Positions 10,023 to 18,740 of a DNA stretch of 64,000 nucleotides are shown here, piece after piece. Every line of letters starts with the position of its first letter. Position 1 is the stretch's first letter. Source of the stretch: Aurantiacibacter sp. MUD11. GTDB taxonomy: Bacteria > Pseudomonadota > Alphaproteobacteria > Sphingomonadales > Sphingomonadaceae. The stretch is taken from the NCBI RefSeq assembly GCF_026967575.1, contig NZ_CP114054.1, forward strand, positions 2,232,001-2,296,000, given 5' to 3'. Made by a program: the position numbers and the translations under genes. The notes below the pieces were generated by a model, which did no database searches, was not told the origin of the DNA, and was given only the letters and a program-made list of their open reading frames with translations.

Positions 10023-10047
10023 TCCCCAGATTGCAAGAGTCTGGGGA
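10023..10047 (-). other. Stem-loop directly after the DUF2891 stop codon
   Basis: TCCCCAGA (10023-10030) pairs perfectly with TCTGGGGA (10040-10047) around a 9-nt loop. On the minus strand it starts one base beyond the stop of the DUF2891 gene. No T-run follows, so it is more likely an mRNA-end or processing structure, or a weak terminator, than a strong intrinsic terminator. Confidence 0.45.
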
Positions 10048-11037
10048 TCAATCGGCCAGCAGCGCCAGCGTGGCGAAGCTCGCCAGCCAGTGGGAGCTCA
10101 TGTAGTGCCCGTCGACCGCTTCTATCGAGGCGGCGAAGTGCCGTTCGGCAAGGGCGCGCATGGCGTCGCAGCGCCACCCGTCGCGAAGTTGCCCGGCGAC
10201 CGTGCGCAGCGCCCAGGCGCGGCTGAGGTTGACCCCGTCGAGATGGGCCATCTTGCCATCGCTGGCATCGCTGACCGACACCGGCCGGCATGAAGTTTCG
10301 AGCCAGCCGCCTTCCGGCAGCACGCGTTCGAACCACCGGACGAAGTCCCCCTCAGGCAATACCTTGCTCATCAGCAGGGCGACGCTGAGGACAGGGGAGA
10401 GGAATTCGTCTCCACCCGGCTCCCACCCGCGATATTCGGGCAAGTCGGCAAATTGCCTCTTCGCCCAGGCATCGATGTCGCGGCGTAGTTCCACATCGAA
10501 CCGGTCCGCCCAGTCGAGTGTCAGCGTCAGCGCGAAGGCGGTATTGAAATGGGTGCCGACGGTGATCGGGTAGGACAGCTTGCCGAGATAGTCCCGGAAG
10601 CCGGCTGCGAAGAGAAGCGCGAGCGGCTCCAGCCGTTCGCCCCATGCCTCGTCTTCGTGAAGCGCGGCTTCGTGGTGGAGGTAGAGCAGCCAGCCCCAGC
10701 CATAGGGTCGCTCGAAGCCCGTCGAGGACGGCCGGCGGGCATAGGCGAGTTCCTGCGCGAGGTTGGCCTCGCTCAGCACCTCCCCGGCCAGACTGGCGGT
10801 TTCATCCGCCTCACGGGCTTCCGGAAACAGCCGCCGCAAGGTGAGCAGCATCCACCAGCTGTGCACGCAGCTGTGCCAGTCGAAGCTGCCGTAGAACGCG
10901 GGGTGCAGCTCGCGCGGCGTGCGGGCGTCGGCATCGCTGTCCAGCACGTGGTCGAGCTTGTTCGGGTATTCGCGCGTCACATGCCCCAGCGCGGTGCGGG
11001 CAAAGCGGCTGGCGAGGGCGGACGTCAGTTCCATCAT
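10048..11037 (-). CDS. DUF2891 domain-containing protein
   Basis: 329 aa cytoplasmic protein without a signal peptide. It matches the DUF2891 family, whose members resemble alpha/alpha-barrel proteins: HPAFYGSFDWHSCVHSWWML near the N terminus and ERPYGWGWLLYLHHEA in the middle are typical. The biochemical role is unknown. The start overlaps the stop of the upstream oxoprolinase gene by 4 bp, so the two are translationally coupled and probably share a substrate pathway. Confidence 0.82.
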   Translation of the reverse strand: MMELTSALASRFARTALGHVTREYPNKLDHVLDSDADARTPRELHPAFYGSFDWHSCVHSWWMLLTLRRLFPEAREADETASLAGEVLSEANLAQELAYARRPSSTGFERPYGWGWLLYLHHEAALHEDEAWGERLEPLALLFAAGFRDYLGKLSYPITVGTHFNTAFALTLTLDWADRFDVELRRDIDAWAKRQFADLPEYRGWEPGGDEFLSPVLSVALLMSKVLPEGDFVRWFERVLPEGGWLETSCRPVSVSDASDGKMAHLDGVNLSRAWALRTVAGQLRDGWRCDAMRALAERHFAASIEAVDGHYMSSHWLASFATLALLAD

Positions 11038-14000
11038 CGCTTGCCATAGCCTCCGCCGCCCGGCGTGCGAATGATGATCGTGTCGCCCGGTGCCATGTCG
11101 GCCGCGCCCCTCGCGCCAAGGTCCAGCATGGTGCCGTCGGCCCGCTGCACCAGAGTGTCGCCCGGCGCCGCATCGCTGCCCCCGGCAATCCCGCGCGGGG
11201 CCACCTTGCGGCGGTTGGCGAGCATCTGCGCGCGCATGGGCTCGAGGAAACGGATCACGCGTTCGACACCTTCGCCGCCCTTGTGGGCACCCTTTCCGCC
11301 CGAGTCCGTGCGGATGGCGAAACGCTCGACGCGCACCGGCAGGCGCGTCTCAAGCACTTCCGGATCGGTCAGACGGGAGTTGGTCATGTGGGTCTGCACC
11401 GCGCTGGTGCCGTCATGGTCCGGTCCCGCGCCGGACCCGCCCGCGATGGTCTCGTAATATTGCCGCGTCTCGTCGCCGAAGGTGAAGTTGTTCATCGTCC
11501 CTTGCGACGGCGCGAGTGCACCCAGCGCGGCGAAGATCGCGTCGGTGACGACCTGGCTGGTCTCGACATTGCCCGCGACCACGGCGGCTGGCGGCTTGGG
11601 CGAGAGCATCGAGCCTGCGGGCAGCACGATCTCGACCGGGCGCAGGCACCCGTCGTTCAGGGGAATATCGTCGTCGATCAGGCAGCGCAGACAATAGAGC
11701 ACGGCAGCGCGGGTGATGGCTTCGGGGGCGTTGAAGTTGTCCGGCAGTTGCGCGCTGGTGCCGGTGAAGTCGAACTGTGCGGAGGACGTGTCAGGGTCGA
11801 TCGAGATGGCGACCGACACCTGCGCGCCATTGTCCATGGCATAGGCGAAGCTGCCGGGTTGCAGCCGCTGGATCAGCGCCCGGACGGAAGCTTCGCCGTG
11901 GTCGAGCGCGTGGCCCATGTAGGCGGCGAGCACATCCGCCCCGTGTTCGTTCGCCGCTTCGCCCAGCAGGTCCGCACCGCGAGCGCAGGCGGCGAGCTGG
12001 GCCTTGAGGTCGGAAATATTGCGGTCAGGGTTGCGCGCCGGATATTCACCAGCGCCCAGCAACGCGCGCAGTTCCGCCTCGCAGAAGCGGCCTTCGTCCA
12101 CCAGCAGCACGTCATCGAGGCGCACGCCTTCCTCCGCGATGCTGCTGCTGTCGGGCGGCATGGAGCCGGGCGCGATGCCGCCGATATCGGCATGGTGCCC
12201 GCGCGCGGCGACGAAGGCCGCCGGGGCATCATCGTCGAGGAAAACGGGCACGATCACCGTCACGTCCGGCAAGTGCGTGCCGCCCGCGTAGGGATCGTTG
12301 AGGCAATAGGCATCGCCGCGCCGGATGCCGCGGTCGCTGGTCGCGCGGTTATCGATCACGCGACGGATGCTGGCGGACATGCTGCCCAGGTGTACCGGGA
12401 TATGCGGCGCGTTGGCGATCAGCGCGCCAGTCGCGTCGAACAGTGCGCAGGAGAAATCGAGCCGTTCCTTGATGTTCACCGAGCTGGCCGTGCTTTCCAG
12501 CACCACGCCCATTTCCTCGGCAATCGCCATGAACATGTTGTTGAAGATGGCGAGGTGCAGCGGGTCGACCTCGGTCCCCAGCGCCTGCTTGTGCTCGCGC
12601 GGAAGGGCGCGGGTGAGGACCAGCGAGCCGTCATTGGCCATTTCTGCCCGCCAGCCTTGCTCGATGATGGTGGTGGAGCCGGGATCGGCGATCATCGCGG
12701 GACCGTCGAGCGCTTCGCCCGCCTGCAAGGTGCCGCGCGAACCGACGGCGCTGCCTGCCGCGAGGCCGCCGCTCTGGCCGCGACCCTCGACACTCAACGC
12801 CTCCAGCACGATGGGCGCGCTCTCGTCCGACCAGCCGAAGCGACGACGATGCTCGGCGCGGAAGCGGCTGTCGGCGTTATCCGCCAGCGGGAGGTCGAGC
12901 GTGGTATCGCTGCCGTCGAAGCGCAGCCGCAAGCGGCGGACCAGTTCGATCCGGTCGGCGGCGATGCCCTGTCCGGTCAGGTCCGCGGTGACCTGCGTCT
13001 CCAGCGCGGAGAGAGCCTCGGAGAAGTCCTCTTCCAGCGGCCGGACCACGCCGGCTTCGCGCATGGCCACCACCGGGGCGAGGCCGATACCATAGGCGGA
13101 GAGCATGCCCGCCAGCGGGTGGACCAGCACGGTCTCGATGCCCAGCTCGTCCGCCACGCGGCAAGCGAACTGCCCGCCCGCGCCACCGAAACAGGCGAGC
13201 GCATGGCTGCTGACATCGTGGCCGCGCGCGGTGGAGATGGTGCGGATGGCATTGGCCATCTCGTCCACGGCGAGGGCGAGGAAGGCCTCGGCCAGGTCCT
13301 CTGCCGCCATCGGTTCGGGCAGCGCTGTGCGCACTTCCTCCAGCCGGCTGCGCGAGGCGGCAGGGTCGAGCGGCTGGTCGCCGTCCGGCCCGAACACATG
13401 CGGGAATTGCGCCGGGTCGATCCGGCCGAGCACGAGGTTGCAGTCGGTCACCGTCAGCGGGCCGCCCTTGCGGTAGCAGGCGGGGCCGGGGTCCGCGCCC
13501 GCGCTTTCCGGGCCAACGCGCAAGGCGCGCCCGTCGAAGCGGCAGATCGAGCCACCGCCGGCGGCCACCGTGTGGATCTGCATCATCGGTGCGGCGATGC
13601 GGATGCCCGCCACCACGCTGTCGCCGGTGCGCTCGTACTCGCCCGAATAGTGACACACGTCGGTGCTGGTGCCGCCCATGTCGAAGCCGATCAGCTTGCC
13701 GTAGCCCAGCGCCTGTGCCGTCTCCACCATGCCCACGACGCCGCCCGCCGGGCCAGACAGCACTGCGTCCTTGCCGCGAAAGGCGCGCGCATCGGCGAGG
13801 CCGCCGTTCGACTGCATGAAACGCAGGCTGCCATGGTCTGGCAGGCGCGCGGCCAACTGCTCGACATATTGCCGGATCACCGGCGAGAGATAGGCGTCGG
13901 CCACGCTGGTATCGCCTCGCGGCACCAGCTTGATCAGCGGCGAGACCTCGTGGCTGGCGCTGACCTGGGTGAAGCCCAGTTCGCGGGCGATCTGTGCCAG

Positions 14001-14516
14001 CCGCGCCTCGTGATCGGTATAGTTCCAGCCGTGCAGCAGGACGATGGCGAGCGCCTCGAATCCCTCTTCGCGCAAGGCAGCAAGGTCGCGCCGCGCTGCG
14101 TCTTCGTCGAGCGGCAGCAGCACTTCGCCATCGGCCCCCACGCGCTCGGCAATCTCGACCACGCGGCTCTCCAGCCGCTCGGGCTTGACGATATGGCGCG
14201 CGAAAATCCTGGGTCGCGCCTGGTTGCCGATCTTCAGCGCGTCGGCGTGCCCGGCCGTTATCGCCAGTGCCACCCGCGCGCCCTGCCGTTCCAGCAAGGC
14301 ATTGGTGGCGATGGTGGTGCCGATCCGCAGCTCGGCGATTGGCGCCTCGCCATGTTCCGCCAGGATGCGCCGCACGGCCTCGCTGGCGGCGTCTTCATAT
14401 TGCGCCGGATCGCTGGAGAGCAGCTTGGTAGTCACCAGTTCGCCGGCGGGCGTTTCGGCAACGACATCGGTGAAGGTGCCGCCGCGATCGATGGCGAAGC
14501 GATAGGAACCGGTCAT
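11034..14516 (-). CDS. Fused hydantoinase A/B, 5-oxoprolinase family
   Basis: 1160 aa ATP-dependent amidohydrolase of the OPLAH type, which opens cyclic imides such as 5-oxoproline or hydantoins. The N-terminal half (about 1-620) is HyuA-like, with actin-like phosphate motifs DRGGTFTDVVAE and GFDMGGTSTDVCH. The C-terminal half (about 640-1160) is HyuB-like, with LNDPYAGGTHLPD and GHHADIGGIAPGSMPPDSS. Fusion of both parts is the normal form in many proteobacteria and eukaryotes. It lies between a LysR regulator and DUF2891 in one leftward unit. Neither glutathione-cycle genes nor a dedicated transporter lie beside it, so the substrate is open. Confidence 0.9.
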   Translation of the reverse strand: MTGSYRFAIDRGGTFTDVVAETPAGELVTTKLLSSDPAQYEDAASEAVRRILAEHGEAPIAELRIGTTIATNALLERQGARVALAITAGHADALKIGNQARPRIFARHIVKPERLESRVVEIAERVGADGEVLLPLDEDAARRDLAALREEGFEALAIVLLHGWNYTDHEARLAQIARELGFTQVSASHEVSPLIKLVPRGDTSVADAYLSPVIRQYVEQLAARLPDHGSLRFMQSNGGLADARAFRGKDAVLSGPAGGVVGMVETAQALGYGKLIGFDMGGTSTDVCHYSGEYERTGDSVVAGIRIAAPMMQIHTVAAGGGSICRFDGRALRVGPESAGADPGPACYRKGGPLTVTDCNLVLGRIDPAQFPHVFGPDGDQPLDPAASRSRLEEVRTALPEPMAAEDLAEAFLALAVDEMANAIRTISTARGHDVSSHALACFGGAGGQFACRVADELGIETVLVHPLAGMLSAYGIGLAPVVAMREAGVVRPLEEDFSEALSALETQVTADLTGQGIAADRIELVRRLRLRFDGSDTTLDLPLADNADSRFRAEHRRRFGWSDESAPIVLEALSVEGRGQSGGLAAGSAVGSRGTLQAGEALDGPAMIADPGSTTIIEQGWRAEMANDGSLVLTRALPREHKQALGTEVDPLHLAIFNNMFMAIAEEMGVVLESTASSVNIKERLDFSCALFDATGALIANAPHIPVHLGSMSASIRRVIDNRATSDRGIRRGDAYCLNDPYAGGTHLPDVTVIVPVFLDDDAPAAFVAARGHHADIGGIAPGSMPPDSSSIAEEGVRLDDVLLVDEGRFCEAELRALLGAGEYPARNPDRNISDLKAQLAACARGADLLGEAANEHGADVLAAYMGHALDHGEASVRALIQRLQPGSFAYAMDNGAQVSVAISIDPDTSSAQFDFTGTSAQLPDNFNAPEAITRAAVLYCLRCLIDDDIPLNDGCLRPVEIVLPAGSMLSPKPPAAVVAGNVETSQVVTDAIFAALGALAPSQGTMNNFTFGDETRQYYETIAGGSGAGPDHDGTSAVQTHMTNSRLTDPEVLETRLPVRVERFAIRTDSGGKGAHKGGEGVERVIRFLEPMRAQMLANRRKVAPRGIAGGSDAAPGDTLVQRADGTMLDLGARGAADMAPGDTIIIRTPGGGGYGKR

Positions 14517-14544
14517 GCCGGTGCTCTAGGCGGGAGGCGGGGGG

Positions 14545-15480
14545 CTAGTAAATGGCCAGCGCGGGATAGTTCGGATCGTCGAGGATGCTGCTGATGAGGA
14601 AATGCTCGACCGCCTGTCGCCGGGCATCGGGCTGCTCGTCCTTGCGGTAGAACAGCAGGTACCAGTCCTCCACCGGCATCAGCTGCACCACGTTCTCGCG
14701 CATGGTCACCGGCAGCACGGCTTCGGAGAAGGAGGCAACCGCAAGGCCGCGCTCCAGCATGGTCGCCATCACGTCGTAATACTGCGTGTGGCAGACCACC
14801 TTGCGCGGACGCACGCCGAAGGTGTCGAGCGCTTGCAACAGCTCGCGCTCCTGCCGGCTGCCGACCGAGGGTAGGACGAAGGGCAGCAGGTTGATCTCGT
14901 CGGCGGACAGCGGCAGCGAGCGGCCCTGCGCGTGCTTGCGGTGCCCGAAAATGCCGCCCTTCACCTTGGACAGGCGCCGCAGCGAATTGCTGTCGTAGGG
15001 CTGGTCGGTGCGCATGTTGAGCAGGGCGAAGTCGAAGCGCCCGGTCTCCAGCGCGCGGATCAGGCCGGAGGATGGCGGCATGGCCTCCATCTCCAGCTCC
15101 ACCAGCGGGTTGTCGGCGAAGAACAGGTCCATCTTCGGGCGGATATAGCCGTCGAACATGCCCTGCCCGATCAGAATGCGGTAACGCACCGGCTCGTCGG
15201 TTTCCGGGTTCGACTTGCGATGGCTGGCCAGCCGTAGCGCGGCCAGTTCGAAGGCCTGATAGTCCTCCAGGAAGGATTGCCCTTCCACCGTCAGCAGCGG
15301 CTTGAGGCCGGGGCGGCGATCGAACAGCCGCACACCCAGTTGTTCTTCCAGCACTTTTACCTGGTTGCTGACCGATGCCTGAGAAATGCCCAGCGCCTCC
15401 GCCGTGCGCCGGAAGGAGCCGCTCTCGGCGAGGCTGGCGAAGACCTCCAGCTGACGCAGGGTGAATGGCAGGTTTGGCAT
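14545..15480 (-). CDS. LysR-family transcriptional regulator
   Basis: 311 aa. The N-terminal winged helix-turn-helix (FTLRQLEVFASLAESGSFRR, then GISQASVSNQVKVLEEQLG) is typical, followed by a periplasmic-binding-like effector domain. The gene is divergent from the TonB receptor and 28 bp upstream of the oxoprolinase on the same strand, so it probably controls one or both units. An AT-rich inverted repeat sits in the 126-bp divergent gap. The effector is unknown. Confidence 0.92.
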   Translation of the reverse strand: MPNLPFTLRQLEVFASLAESGSFRRTAEALGISQASVSNQVKVLEEQLGVRLFDRRPGLKPLLTVEGQSFLEDYQAFELAALRLASHRKSNPETDEPVRYRILIGQGMFDGYIRPKMDLFFADNPLVELEMEAMPPSSGLIRALETGRFDFALLNMRTDQPYDSNSLRRLSKVKGGIFGHRKHAQGRSLPLSADEINLLPFVLPSVGSRQERELLQALDTFGVRPRKVVCHTQYYDVMATMLERGLAVASFSEAVLPVTMRENVVQLMPVEDWYLLFYRKDEQPDARRQAVEHFLISSILDDPNYPALAIY

Positions 15481-15503
15481 AATGAATATCTTTCGAAACC
15501 ATA

Positions 15504-15521
15504 CATAACTTCAAAATTATG
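15504..15521. promoter_or_regulatory. Candidate LysR operator between lysR and the TonB receptor gene
   Basis: The 18-bp sequence CATAACTTCAAAATTATG has outer arms CATAA/TTATG and seven of nine possible pairs. It is in the only AT-rich stretch of the divergent intergenic region, 24 bp upstream of the lysR start. A LysR-type dyad here would suit shared control of both directions; binding is inferred from position and symmetry only. Confidence 0.45.
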
Positions 15522-15606
15522 GCGTGTCATTACTTTGCCATGCGTTGCTTCCGCTGCGTCCTCACCGGAAAATCCGCCGAAATATCCCAGGGGAGGGGAG
15601 CACGAC

Positions 15607-18600
15607 ATGAAGGTATCGAAAGTGGAATCGCGCCTGCGTTCGGGACGGGCGCTGGCAGCTGGCACCAGCCTGCTGGCCGTGGCCCTGGCTGCATCGCCGG
15701 CCATGGCGCAGGAAAACGAAGGAGCCTCGACGCAAGGCAGCGAGGGCAATCGCAACATCGTCGTCACCGGTTCGCGCATCCAGACCGACGGCATGGCCGC
15801 GCCCGTGCCCGTCACCGTCGTGGCCGCCGACGAGATCGAGGCACTGTCGCCCGGCGCGCTGATTACCGGCGTTTCGCAACTGCCGCAGTTCTACGGCAAC
15901 CAGACGCCCAACAGCGGCAACTTCTTCGTCCGTTCCGGCTACGGCACGCTGAACCTGCGCGGCCTGGGCGTGAACCGCACGCTGACCCTGCTCAACGGTC
16001 GCCGCGTGCCTTCGACCAGCGCCTTTGGCGGTGTCGACATCAACCTGTTTCCGGAAGCGATGATCCAGTCAGTGGAGACCACCACGGGCGGTGCTTCGGC
16101 GGCCTATGGCTCCGATGCCGTGGCAGGCGTCGTCAACTTCGTCCTCGACACCAACTATACCGGCCTCGAGCTGTCTGCTCAGGGCGGCATCACCAGCCGT
16201 GATGACGGCGAGAACTACGAGTTGTCTGCCGCCTATGGCACCAGCTTCGCCGACGGTCGCGGCCACTTCCTGATCTCCGGCGAGTACTACGACCAGGAAG
16301 GCATCTTCACCTACAACGACCGCGACTGGTACCAGTCTGTCGGCACCTTCGGCAGCGGCACCGAGGCCGATCCCTATCGCTTCGTCGCCAACACCGTGTC
16401 CGCCAATGCCAGCTTCGACGGCCGCATCTTCGCGCCCGGCACGGCAATCCACGAGATGGTGTTCGACAGAGGCGGGAACGTCTCGCCCTACACGCCGGGA
16501 TCGGAAAGTCAGTTTCCCTACGGCATCCCGCCCGCACGCACGGCCGGCGGCGGCAATGACGACCTGGGGGCCGAGGCGCCGAGCCTCTACCCCGATCTCG
16601 AGCGCTACTCGATCTTCACCTATGCCGACTTCGAACTGAGCGACAACTTCATGGTCTTCGGCCAGTACCTGCATGGCCGCACCAGCATCTGGCAGTACAA
16701 CAGCCCGCGCGCCAGCTTCGGCGGCACGCCCACGGCGCTGACCATCTTCCAGGACAATGCCTTCCTGCCCGACGACCTGCGGCAGACCATGATCGACGAG
16801 GGCATCGAGAGCTTCACGCTACGCCGGATGGGCAGCCTCGAAGACATCGGCACCATGTATCTCGACGACGAGACCACGCAGCACATCGGCACCGCCGGCT
16901 TCAGCTACGAAATGGACAATGGCTGGTCCATCGACGGCTTCTACCAGTACGGCCATTCGAAGCGCGACTGGCGCCAGTTCGGCCTGCGGGTGGACCGCAT
17001 CTTTGCCGCGATCGACGCGGTGGAGGACCCCTCGACGGGTGAGATCGTCTGCCGCGTAAGCCTGTTCGGCGATGCCTTCCCGGGCTGCGAGCCGCTCAAC
17101 CTGTTCGGGCGCGGCAATGCCTCGGCGGCGGCCATCGACTATGTCACCGGGTTCGAGCCGGGGCAGTCGATCACCACCCCCATCGCCTTCGCCGACGATG
17201 GCTTCGCCAGCGGCCGCAGCTACAGCTACACGACCTCGGCCGAGAAAGTGAACATCACCACCTTCGAACAGCATTTCGCCGAGCTTTCGGCCTCGGGCGA
17301 CCTGGTCGACCTGTGGGCCGGACCGCTGGCAGTGGCCGTGGGCGGTTCCTATCGCCGCGACGAGATCCTGCAACTGGTGCAGGACGTCACCAACCCGGCT
17401 TCCGACCACATCGATGGCCATCCGGTGCTCTGCAACGACGAGGCGCCCGGCCTGCGCGGCGTTAGCACCCCGGACTGCCTCAACACCGTCGGCATCCAGT
17501 ATTCGAAGGTCTCCAACATCAAGGGCAATGCCGAGGTGTGGGAACTGTTCGGCGAGTTCCTGCTGCCGCTGTACGACAGCGATGGCGTGGGCGTGTTCGC
17601 CAATGGCGCGGTGCGCTGGGCTGACTATTCCGGCTCCGGCTCGATCTGGGCCTACAAGGGCGGGCTGGAGCTGGAACTGGGCGACCTGCGCGTGCGCGGC
17701 ACCTATTCGCGTGACGTGCGCGCCGGCAACCTGTCCGAACGCTTCGACCGCACCGGCGGCGCGGCGACGATCGACGATCCGCGCACGCCGGATATCGAGG
17801 CGATCAACGTCACCCGCTTCTCCGGCGGCAACCCGGCAGTGAACCCGGAAGAGGCCGACACCTTCACCATCGGTGCGGTGTTCCAGCCCAGCTTCATTCC
17901 GGGCCTGTCGCTGTCGCTCGACTATTATGACATCTCCATCGACGGGGCGATCAGCCAGGTGGGCAACCAGTCGGTGCTGGATCGCTGCTTCCTCGAAAGC
18001 GCGCAGGAATTCTGCGACCTGATCACGCTGACCTCGGGCATCGCCACGCCCTCGGCCGATGGCGATATCGTGCTGGTGGGCGACGTCTTCGTGAACGTGG
18101 CGCAGTCGGCGGTGCGCGGCATCGACTTCGAGATGGGGTACACGACGCCGCTCAGCCTGCTGGGCGGGGACGAGTCGCTTTCCGGCCGGGTCTTCGCCTC
18201 GTGGCTGCTCGAACGTTCCGAGACGAATTCCTCCGGCGTCACCACCGATTTCGCGGGCCAGACCGGCGCCACCCAGAATTCGGGTGTGCAGTTCCCCTAT
18301 GCCGACTTCAAGCTGACCGGCAGCCTCACCTATCGCAACGACGGCTTCTCGGGCCTCGTGCAGGTGCGCCACATCGGCGAAGGCGTCCAGGACATCAGCC
18401 TGACCGAAGGCGTGACCATCGAGGACAATACCGTCAGTGCCGCCACCTATGTCGACCTGCGGCTGGGTTATCAGTTCGACATCGGCGGGGCCGAGATGGA
18501 GATCTTCGGCAATGTCACCAACCTGTTTGACGAGGATCCGCCGCTGACCCCATCTTACAGCGCCTTCCTCGGCTATTCCTCGCAGTACAACGCATCGGTC

Positions 18601-18651
18601 TATGACGTGCTCGGCACCCGCTACACGGTGGGAGTGCGCCTGCGGATGTAA
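15607..18651 (+). CDS. TonB-dependent outer-membrane receptor
   Basis: 1014 aa. The start at 15607 is supported by GGGGAGGGGA just upstream and by the signal peptide MKVSKVESRLRSGRALAAGT to AMAQ; the reading frame stays open to 15277 without a plausible start. The plug begins with NIVVTGSRIQTDG and contains NLRGLGVNRTLTLLNGRRVP; the barrel runs to a C-terminal aromatic-ending strand (TRYTVGVRLRM). The plug style (long ring of NG-rich loops, no SusD partner) matches sphingomonad receptors for organic nutrients rather than siderophores. It is followed by a stem-loop and a sulfatase in the same direction, suggesting uptake of a sulfated molecule. Confidence 0.93.
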   Translation: MKVSKVESRLRSGRALAAGTSLLAVALAASPAMAQENEGASTQGSEGNRNIVVTGSRIQTDGMAAPVPVTVVAADEIEALSPGALITGVSQLPQFYGNQTPNSGNFFVRSGYGTLNLRGLGVNRTLTLLNGRRVPSTSAFGGVDINLFPEAMIQSVETTTGGASAAYGSDAVAGVVNFVLDTNYTGLELSAQGGITSRDDGENYELSAAYGTSFADGRGHFLISGEYYDQEGIFTYNDRDWYQSVGTFGSGTEADPYRFVANTVSANASFDGRIFAPGTAIHEMVFDRGGNVSPYTPGSESQFPYGIPPARTAGGGNDDLGAEAPSLYPDLERYSIFTYADFELSDNFMVFGQYLHGRTSIWQYNSPRASFGGTPTALTIFQDNAFLPDDLRQTMIDEGIESFTLRRMGSLEDIGTMYLDDETTQHIGTAGFSYEMDNGWSIDGFYQYGHSKRDWRQFGLRVDRIFAAIDAVEDPSTGEIVCRVSLFGDAFPGCEPLNLFGRGNASAAAIDYVTGFEPGQSITTPIAFADDGFASGRSYSYTTSAEKVNITTFEQHFAELSASGDLVDLWAGPLAVAVGGSYRRDEILQLVQDVTNPASDHIDGHPVLCNDEAPGLRGVSTPDCLNTVGIQYSKVSNIKGNAEVWELFGEFLLPLYDSDGVGVFANGAVRWADYSGSGSIWAYKGGLELELGDLRVRGTYSRDVRAGNLSERFDRTGGAATIDDPRTPDIEAINVTRFSGGNPAVNPEEADTFTIGAVFQPSFIPGLSLSLDYYDISIDGAISQVGNQSVLDRCFLESAQEFCDLITLTSGIATPSADGDIVLVGDVFVNVAQSAVRGIDFEMGYTTPLSLLGGDESLSGRVFASWLLERSETNSSGVTTDFAGQTGATQNSGVQFPYADFKLTGSLTYRNDGFSGLVQVRHIGEGVQDISLTEGVTIEDNTVSAATYVDLRLGYQFDIGGAEMEIFGNVTNLFDEDPPLTPSYSAFLGYSSQYNASVYDVLGTRYTVGVRLRM

Positions 18652-18660
18652 GGCGAGGTA

Positions 18661-18699
18661 GCGGGGGCGGCCGTGCTCCGCTAACAAGGCCGCTCCCGC
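18661..18699 (+). other. Intercistronic stem-loop between the TonB receptor and sulfatase genes
   Basis: A 12-bp stem, 18661-18672 against 18688-18699, with one G-U pair and a 15-nt loop. It has no T-run. Such structures often protect the upstream receptor mRNA or lower downstream expression rather than end transcription fully. Confidence 0.55.
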
Positions 18700-18740
18700 A
18701 ACTTTCAGGCGGACGGGACAACCAGAAGGGGGACGCCAGG

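Noticed and set aside
11283..14594. A 1103-codon plus-strand open frame
   Set aside because: It is antisense to the fused oxoprolinase, which has family motifs throughout. The frame has shadow composition (many His, Gly, Arg, Asp) and no domain.
16819..18687. A 622-codon minus-strand frame under the TonB receptor, and a similar 725-codon one at 49873-52050 under the demethylase
   Set aside because: Long antisense frames are expected in DNA with a strong third-position GC bias; neither has a ribosome site, a start or a recognisable family.
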